Below the pieces are notes generated by a model, which was not told the DNA's origin, did not search any database, and worked only from the letters and a program-made list of their open reading frames with translations. A DNA stretch of 64,000 nt from Platanthera guangdongensis (taxonomy: Eukaryota; Streptophyta; Magnoliopsida; Asparagales; Orchidaceae), in contig CM077165.1 in assembly GCA_039583875.1 (NCBI GenBank), positions 71,102,757 through 71,166,756 of the forward strand. The letters are read 5' to 3'. The stretch's first letter is position 1, and the number at the start of each line of letters is the position of its first letter. The translations under genes were made by a program, and so were the position numbers. This document shows positions 56,384 to 64,000 of the stretch, one piece after another.

Positions 56384-57171
56384 TGAAATATTGGGTTAAA
56401 CCTGATTTACTCTTGAGGGGGGGGGGGTGAATAGAGTAATTAAAAATCTTTTTGATGTTTTTAAATAATATCAAAATAATGAAAATAAGAGATACCAAGA
56501 TTAACAGAAAACAAAAGATAATCTAAGCTAAGCTACCACAACACAACTAGCCTAACACAGCCACATCAAAAAAAAAATAAGAAAAGGGGCAACCAAACAA
56601 CACAAGAAATTTTATAGTGGTTGCCCAACCTTGAGTACATCCACTCTTCTACCACCCTGGTAGGAATCCACTAGTAGATTTTGATCATGTGACTGCCACC
56701 AATGAGTTTTTGATCAGGTGCTCAAAAACCAAAATAAACTTTTGAAGGGAGTTAATAAACCATTTATACAGAGGGGGAGAGAGATTAATGGTGTCTTCTC
56801 TTTCTCTATTCAATAGAGAAGACAAGTGGATTTGTTATTGTCAAGAACTCCTTTTAATATCACTTGGCATCTTGCGCAGGGTGTAGGTCTTCAGTCTTCA
56901 GCCTTGACTTAAAAATGATGTCCAAGAACTTCTGACTGATTTGAATATGTTGTCCTTGAAAGCTCCTGGAGTGAAGGTTGAAGAAGACTCTGGATTGTGG
57001 TGATTGTTCTTCTTCTTCTTCTTCAGCAAGGTCAAGGAGAAAACAAACTATTTTCTGTACAGAGAACCAGATGATCTTGAGTATGTCTCTGTAAATCTTC
57101 TATGTGTGCTAAATGTTGTGTATTCTCTGTATTATTCTTTATGTACCCTATTGTCGACTGAAAAGAAAATC

Positions 57172-57183
57172 TCTTTTATATAT
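57172..57183 (-). promoter_or_regulatory. G LTR TATA-like box
   Basis: - strand GAATATATAAAA, downstream of the TCGTCGA array in the direction of transcription. Confidence 0.5.
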
Positions 57184-57452
57184 TCAGTCGAATTCTCCTT
57201 TGAATTTTGAATTCCATTGCATTGAATGCTGACTGCCTGGAGAATGAAATACGGCTGGAGAGAATATTTTCCATTAATTGAATTTCCCCAACTGTCCCAT
57301 TAAAAAGAGCAAGTAATTAAACTGATGAAGACCATAATCAATGCTGCCACTAATGGTTATATTCCGAGAATATAAGTATTAATTACTCAGGAATTACTAC
57401 TAGAGAATAAGGACAAAATGAGGGAAATTTTAAGTCTGCAACAGCACAGAAA

Positions 57453-57812
57453 TCGTCGACCAGAGAAAAAATTTCGTCGACCTGAGACCAACGTTTGTTG
57501 ACCAGAGAAATCATGTTTGTCGACCTAAGAATTCTTGTTCATTGTCCTAAGAACCAAGTTCATCGAGTTGAGTTCGGAGAACTGTATTCTGTGACTATCT
57601 TGCCAATACTGTGGTCAAAGTTCGTCGAGCTGATAACTTGTCTTCGTCGACCTGAGTTCAGAGAAAGTATTCTGGTCATAATGTGTTGAAGTTGAACTAC
57701 CAGAGATCGTCCACCTGAGCTCAAATATCATCGAGCTCAACTCAGAGAATTTACTCTAAGTTCGTCGAGCGGAGCACGACTTTCGTCGAGCTAAGTTCGA
57801 CGAACGTCGAAC
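57453..57812 (-). repeat. G LTR array of TCGTCGA / TCGACGA motifs
   Basis: About ten copies of TCGTCGA(C/G) and degenerate forms such as TTGTCGAC in 360 bp, often followed by CTGAG. The same motif fills the G pol-ORF3 spacer (61256-61526). Confidence 0.85.
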
Positions 57813-58000
57813 TCACTTCCTGAACTTGATTTTCTTCTAAGTCTTGAGTCTTCTGCTGTCTTTAATTGACTAGTCCAGGTAAGGTTGATTCTAAGGACAT
57901 AGCCTAAACTCTAGGACACAAAAACATGACCCTGGCTATACATGGTGGGTCAATTATCCTAGTTTGTGAACCAAGCCCAAATCCAACTAGGGATCCAACA

Positions 58001-58014
58001 ATCTCCCCCTATTT
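58001..58014 (-). promoter_or_regulatory. G polypurine tract
   Basis: - strand AAATAGGGGGAGAT next to the TG of the LTR, the same sequence as in E. Confidence 0.85.
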
Positions 58015-58190
58015 GGGTGAGGTCACTAATATAAATGAAATAAAGACATTCACAAAGCAGGAAAAATATATCTGGCAGAAAAAATTGAAATATGCAGTAA
58101 ATATTTACATAGTAGCTTTGTGACAGTAACAAATAAAGTTCAAACAGTCAAAAAATTAAACAGAATAAATCATTTTTTCTTCTTCAGCTT

Positions 58191-61144
58191 TTACTTTTGC
58201 TTGTCATCTTTCGCTTTGTCAGAAGGCTGTGTAAATCTGATGTTTCTATTTTGATTAGCTGCTTGCCTCTTGGACATTGTCATATCAGCAACTCCAATTA
58301 TATTAGCTTTTTTATACCTTTTTAACTCATCCTTTTTGTATTTAGACATTGTTGAATATTATGATGGATCTTTTCCTTCAGCTTTAGCTTTATTGATCAA
58401 TGAAAGTCCAACAAGTTCCTGGAACCTGGCCATTCTTGAGGTTGTCTCAGTTTCTGGATCCACAAAGGCAATAGGTGGAGACTCTGGCCTTTTAGGACTG
58501 TCAGCTTTTTGTGTTTTAGGAGCTTGATATTGTTGTTACTGTTGTTGATGTTGATAATGTTAATGTTGCTGTTGCTGATGTTGCTTGCTGGAGGAATACC
58601 TCTGTTGACTGCTTCCTTGAGATGTTGAGGATCTACCATGATGTCTATGATAGGTTTGAGCATATGAGGTAGACCTCTGAGAAGTGCTACCTGAAGCACC
58701 AGCAGCAGGTGGAGGAGGAGGAGGAGGACCTCTCCAGTTTCTTTGAGGAGGGGGAGGAGAGTACCTCCTGCTTTTCTTCCTAGATTTCTGCTCATTTTTA
58801 GAAAGTCACATCCAGGCTGGCATCCCAGGATATGGAGTGATTTTCTGTAAGATACAATAAGGTGTGTCATGTGTAGGATTTGTTTTGGAGCAACAACTGG
58901 AGGAGCCTTTCTCTTCTTGGAAATTTTCTTCTTAGCAGCGGAACTATCATCATCAGAATCATCATTATCATCATCATCTTTATCAGAAGATGATCCCTGA
59001 GTATTATCATATAAGTCATCCAGAGCTTTCAGAAGAACTTTAGAAATCTGCTTTTCAGCCTGAGGCTGTACTAGAGGTTCTGGAGCTTCTAGAATAACTG
59101 TTTCAGCAACTGATAAATTTTTTGCTTCTATATCTGCCATGATTATCTCATCCAAATCAGGAAGAGGACTGTCATCCATCTTGTATGTTGGAGCAGGGAC
59201 AACCTCTGGAGAAGAAATATGCTTGGGAGCTGATACTGTTTGAATCTCTGTTACTGCAAAACTGTCCTTAAGTTGCTTCGCAACTGTGGGACTTATTGGT
59301 GCAGTGTTGGTACAATGGCCAAAGAAGGCTTATAAGAAGAGCTAGGCAGATTGTTTCTATAAACAAGATTAAATAAGTCTAATAAAGAATGCATACTAAT
59401 TGTGGGATTTATAATATAATCACCATCAGTTTTTATTTCAGCTATAACTGGCTCATTCATATCTACATCTGAATAAATTAAATCTATTATACCAGTAGGA
59501 TTGGTTGTTTCCTCTGAAGAATCTAACATCATTGAATCTGTTTCTGCTTCTACTACTGCTGCTGCCACTGGAACTTCTTCATCATGGAGCATCTACCCCT
59601 GACTGGCTGCAGGGGGTCCTGGAGCCAGTCCCCCAGAAGAAGGGATAGGGGATAGAGAAGCAATTTTGGCAGAGAGAGTATAGATGGAAGCAGTGAGAGG
59701 AGATAGAGTATAAGCTAGAAGTTTATTAAGGGTGGGAGAGATGAATGCTAGCAGATCTTTAGCTATGTCAGAGTAGTTGAGATAGAGAGATTCTAGAGTA
59801 GTGGAGGAGTATGGAGTGTGATGACCATAATTTGAGCAGACTGAGAATGCACTGGACATATCAGTGTGTGTGTAGTCATGTACAGTAGATGGAATATCAG
59901 TTTGGATGAGTAGAGGGAAGGGAATAGAGGGAGTTATAGTTGTAGAAAGAGGAACTATTATTGTGGGGGGGGGAGACGGGTTCCTGATGTGGAGATGGTG
60001 GAGGAAATAGTACATTGAAGGTGTGTGAGGAGATAAATGTGTCAGGTGTGTGGCAGTTAAATGAGGTGGAAGTGGAGATTGATATGGAGATGGATGTGGA
60101 GATGACAGGAGGTGGAAGGTGGGTTCCTGAATTGAGGAGGATGGTATTGCGGAGATATTTCTTGGAGGAGAAGGTGGAGATGTAGAGTGTTCAGGAGATG
60201 GAACAGGTGTTGGAATATGAATTTGTTACTGAGTTGGTGAGGTAGGGACTGTAGAGTGAACTGGTGATGGAGTTGGTGTGGGTAGAGGAATTTGATGTTG
60301 TTGTTGTTGTTGTTTAGGTAGAGGAGGAGAAGGAATGGTGGAGGATGAGGGATCTTCTTCTGGGGGTGGAGGAGTGGCAATGATGGCCCTGGTGCTCTCA
60401 GAAGATCTTGAAGATGAGGAAGCCTTGGAGGGCTTGGTGATCTTCCTCTCCCATCTAAAAAACAGGGCAGAGGTAAGCCTCTTGGAGGCATTAATGAACC
60501 CGGTCGTGGAGACCAGATGTTCAGGAGCCTTTGCATGAAGGACGATTCCCAGAATCCGTCCAAAACATACTTCTTTCTTATTATTTTTTCTTTTTAATCA
60601 ACTCAAACAGCAGCTTGCCCCAGTTTGCTGCTTTCTTCTCGACCAGAGCACCCATTACCATGAACTGGTGCCTAGTTATGTTGTCGTGGGCAGTGTCTTT
60701 GCCTAGCAGCACCTTCCCAACTACATCTACTAAGAACTTATACTTGGCAGATAGGTTTTTCTTTAACAACTTGTTTGGGTTTTCTCCAGTGTGACCCATT
60801 TTGATCAACATATTTTCATACTCCTCATTATCCATTTTGATTTCTTCATCACCATTCAGTAGACCGAAGACGTTGGTTAGTACAGTGGGGGAAAGGGAAA
60901 CTGAGTTACCAGAAATTATTCCCGTCATAATGTTTTCCCCTGGTGTTACAGATGTAAAGAGCCATTATTTTATCTTTGTCATGGAAATTTTGATTCTATG
61001 GGTCATGAACTGTCTCAGATTTTGATCTTCAAATAACTTCAGAATTTCCACGAAGATTGGGTCTGAATGCTGAAATGATTCAAAGTCAATATTAAATCCC
61101 ATATCGAATTTCATTGCAGCAAGAGTAGTCGCCGGAATCGCCAT
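58191..61144 (-). pseudogene. Element G ORF3 (broken)
   Basis: ATG at 61144 on the - strand, 8 bases after an acceptor-like TTTTTGTTGCAG. A stop near 60968 splits the N-terminus. The conserved block KFLVDVVGKVLL to KLLFELIKK (about 60590-60730) matches E and F. Then comes a long Pro/Ser/His-rich low-complexity stretch (59600-60500) and an acidic run before SKKRKAPP, a nuclear-signal-like patch (about 58900). Gln-rich repeats lie at 58530-58600. Several frame changes; the true end is uncertain. The function is unknown. Confidence 0.75.
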
Positions 61145-61255
61145 GAATTCGCCTGCAACAAAAACAAAGAGATCAAGTGCAAGAGAACTGAAAGCGCGGG
61201 ACGAGGCTTGAAGAAAACCTAGATTTAAGGTTTTCAGAATATGAACCGGCAGACT

Positions 61256-61526
61256 CCGTTCGACGAGAAATAAAAATTCATTGATATGAGGTCGACGAAA
61301 TATTCTATAGTCAAAAGAATTCGTCGATCTCAGTTAGAAGATGTGAAAACATTTCGTCGAGTTCAGTTCGACGAAAAGTTTCTGAAGCCAATTCGTCGAT
61401 CTCCATTCGACGAATAAAACTTCACTCACAGAGAGTTCATCGATCTCCGTTTGACGAATCTCTCTAGAACGTTTCCCAGTTCGTCGATCTCCGTTCGACG
61501 ATCTTTGAAAAATTCGTCGACCATAG
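61256..61526 (-). repeat. G pol-ORF3 spacer array of TCGTCGA / TCGACGA
   Basis: About ten copies, often as inverted pairs such as TTCGTCGATCTCCGTTCGACGA, between RNase H and ORF3. It is the same motif as in the G LTR. No TATAAATA is visible between it and ORF3, unlike E and F. Confidence 0.87.
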
Positions 61527-61533
61527 ACAAAAA

Positions 61534-64000
61534 TTAAATTAAGGCTTCTCCATTTATCATACCAAGCTGATTTATAAAGAACAAATGATTTCTCTCATCC
61601 AAGGGCTTGGTGAAGATATCTGCTCTTTGCAAATTAGTGTAGATATAGACAAGATTAATTTTATTTTTGTGTATATAGTCTCTAATGAAATGATGCCTAA
61701 TGTCTATATGCTTAGTCCTACTGTGATGGACTGGATTTTGTGCAATAGAAATTGCACTTGTGTTGTCACATAGTAGAGTTGAATTATTTAAGTTGAACCC
61801 ATAATCTAGAAGTTGGTTCTGAATCCACCGCATCTGTGAGCAGCAACTGCTAGCTGCTATGTATTCTGTTTCAACAGTTGATGTAGACATAGATGTCTTC
61901 TTTTTGCAAAACCAAGAGACTAATCTAGCACCAAGGAATTGGCATGTTCCAGAGGTGCTTTTCTTGTCTACTCTGCATCCAGCAAAATTCAGCATCTGAG
62001 TATCCAGTTAACTCAAACTTTGACTCAGTGGGATACCAAAGTCCTAGACTAAGACAACTCCTTATATATCTCAAAATCATTTTTAAGAAAAATTAGATGA
62101 GATTCTTTAGGGTTCACTTCGAACATAGCACAAAGACATGTAGCAAACATTATATCTGGTCTTGCTTGCTGTAAGGTATAACAGGGAGCCAACAATGCCC
62201 CAATATAGTTTTTGATCAACAGGCTTATCATGTTCATCAGAGTCAATTACACCATTAGTGGTCATGGGTGTTTCTTAGCTGAAGAATCAGCTATCCCAAA
62301 CTTTTTGATAAGCTCCTTAGCATACTTAGCCTGGGATATGAAGATGCCATCAAGTAGCTGCTTCACTTGGAGACCAAGGAAGTAGGAAAGCTCACCAATG
62401 CTACTCATTTGAAACTTTGAATGCATGAGGTCAGAGAACCTCTTATATAATTTGGAATCTGTAGACCAAAATATAATATCATCTACATAAATTTGTACTA
62501 ACAAAATTTGATCCTTATGATGTCTAGTGACTAATGTTCTATCTACAATGCCCCTATAAAACTTATGTTCTATGAGAAAGCTAGCTAAGGTTTCATACCA
62601 AGCTCTTGGAGCTTGCTTTAGACCATAGAGAGCTTTATGCAATTTAAAAACATATGAGGGATGAGTTGGAGAGATGAAACTTGAAGGTTGTTCAACATAA
62701 ACCTCTTCTTTAAGTTCTCCATTCAGAGAAGCACTTTTGACATCCACTTGATAAACCTTGAATTTCTTGTAGGCAGTATAGGGAAGGAAGATCCTGATTG
62801 CTTCTAGACTTGCAACAGGAGCAAAACTCTCATCATAGTCAATTCCTTCCTCTTGCCTATAACCTTGAGCAACAAGCCTTGCTTTATTCCTTATGATGAC
62901 ACCTTGGGCATCCAGCTTGTTTCTATATACCCATTTAGTTCCAATGACTGGGTAGTCTTGTGGTCTTGGAACTAAATCTCAAACTCTGCATCTCTCAAAT
63001 TGATTGAGCTCCTCTTGCATTGCAACAATCCAGTGAGGATCTTGCTCTGCATCTTTAATTGATTGGGGCTCAATTTGAGATATAAAGCAGGCATGCATCA
63101 AGTCGTGGTTGAGTTGATGCCTTGTCTGCACACCAACTGACATGTCTCCAATCACTTGAGATATGGGTTGATATCTAAGTGTAACAAATTCAGTGGGTGT
63201 AGTTGGTTGTTCAACATCTTGGGTAATAAATTCCTCTTGTGGAATTATGTCAGCTGTTGTTGGTTCATCACTGATTATAGTGTCTTCTTCTTCACTTTCT
63301 TCATTACCATGTGGAGAAGGATGACTAACTACCTCATTGATGATGGTCAGTTCATTTAATTTCTCACACAAATCAGGTTCCTGCAAAGAATTATTGGTAG
63401 AAGAAATCTTCTCCTTGTAAAACATATTAGTCTCATCAAAAAACACGTGGATTGATTCTTCAATTTTCATTGTACATTTATTATACACCATATAAGCCTT
63501 ACTGACTTGGGAATAACTAAGAAAAATTCCTATTTCAGCCTTGGCTTCAAATTTTCTAATGTGTTTCTTATTATTATTGTGTTATATAACATAGTCAATC
63601 AAAACTATTGAAATAATATACTTTAGGTTTCTTCCCTTTTAGTAGCTCATAAGGAGCCTTATTCTTAAGCTTGTGTATAAGACTTCTGTTTAGTACATAG
63701 TTTACTGTGCTTATAACCTCTTCCTAAAAGGATAGGGGCATGCAAGAATCTGCAAGTAATGTGCCTGCAGATTCAATCAAGGTTCTATTTTTCCTTTCAG
63801 CAACCCTATTTTGTTGAGGTGTTCTAGGAGCTAAGAAGCAGTGCCTGATGCCTTCTTTCCTATGAAACTCTTGCATAAGAAGAGACTCAAACTCAATACC
63901 ATGATCACTTCTGATCAATTCAATTGGACTAGAGTACTCAATCTGTATGTTCTTGAGAAAATCTGTAAGAACCTTGAAGTTATCAGACTTAGATCTCAGA
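61534..64000 (-). pseudogene. Element G pol (integrase to RNase H, partial and broken)
   Basis: On the - strand: integrase core IRSDHGIEF (63915) and [11 protein letters not shown] (about 63800), integrase C-terminus with [23 protein letters not shown] sequence (about 63000-63050), RT with YVDD at about 62478-62489, and RNase H (about 61540-61995) ending ADIFTKPLDE..INGEALI. Frame changes near 62270 and 62040 and stops near 62978 and 63590 disable it. Confidence 0.88.

Larger units (their letters stand above)
56384..58000 (-). repeat. Element G 3' LTR
   Basis: 1617 bp; on the - strand TGTTGGATCCCTAG to ACCCAATATTTCA, with the C-run seen in E near its end (G-run at 56417-56428 on the + strand). 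Motif array at 57453-57812 and TATA-like box at 57172-57183. No real ORF. Confidence 0.9.
56384..64000 (-). mobile_element. Element G (Sirevirus, Ty1/copia), minus strand, partial
   Basis: Read on the - strand: integrase, RT, RNase H, spacer with motif array, ORF3, polypurine tract and 3' LTR. Gag and the 5' LTR lie beyond 64000. The polypurine tract is the same as in E, but LTR and array sequences differ. Confidence 0.92.

Noticed and set aside
1..64000. Host plant genes, rRNA or tRNA genes, or bacterial genes
   Set aside because: All protein-like segments could be assigned to gag, pol or ORF3 of retrotransposons; the remaining DNA is LTR or element spacer.

Overview
The window is heterochromatin-like DNA of a flowering plant (probably a eudicot; the species cannot be read from the sequence). 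I see no host gene. Essentially all of it is a nest of LTR retrotransposons, recognised from gag/pol motifs, tRNA-primed primer binding sites (PBS), LTR pairs starting TG and ending CA, and 5-bp target site duplications (TSDs).

Layout, from host to guest. Element F is a Sirevirus-type Ty1/copia element on the + strand, running off both edges of the window (1-1993, 51755-56383). It is split in its integrase by element B, an Athila-like Ty3 element (1994-51754, TSD CCTCA), and in its third ORF by element G, another Sirevirus on the - strand (56384 to beyond 64000). B is split three times: in its 5' LTR by element A, a young Athila-like element (2644-14179, TSD GCAAA); in gag by element C, a Tekay/Del-type chromovirus on the - strand (17109-29294, TSD AAAAT); and in protease by element E, a complete Sirevirus (30638-43684, TSD GCATC). 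The 3' LTR of C holds a truncated Ty1/copia element D (17147-19558). The deepest chain is F > B > C > D.

Coding state. A keeps an almost intact gag-pol with two small frameshifts. C keeps a frame broken by only four stops, all readable as C-to-T changes, plus a 95-nt intron-like segment whose removal joins the gag and pol frames exactly. E keeps gag, pol and a 948-codon ORF3 with a few lesions. B, F, G and D are clearly degraded. LTR differences, counted by eye on parts of the sequence, are about 1% for A and C, 2% for E and 5% for B, which agrees with the nesting order.

Most notable signal. Each LTR with a TATA box in this window has an array of short CG-containing motifs, mostly palindromic, just upstream of it. 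The motif differs by element (GTGTCGACAC in E, CTCGAG in F, TCGTCGA in G, TCGACGA in B, GTCACGCC/GGCGTGAC in A, GACACGGCCGTGTC in C), but many share a TCGA core. In the three Sireviruses an array also stands between pol and ORF3; in E and F it is followed by a TATA box. This suggests that ORF3 has its own LTR-like internal promoter. ORF3 has nuclear-localisation-like basic patches and no visible signal peptide or membrane segment, so a nuclear regulatory role is worth testing against the usual envelope-like label.
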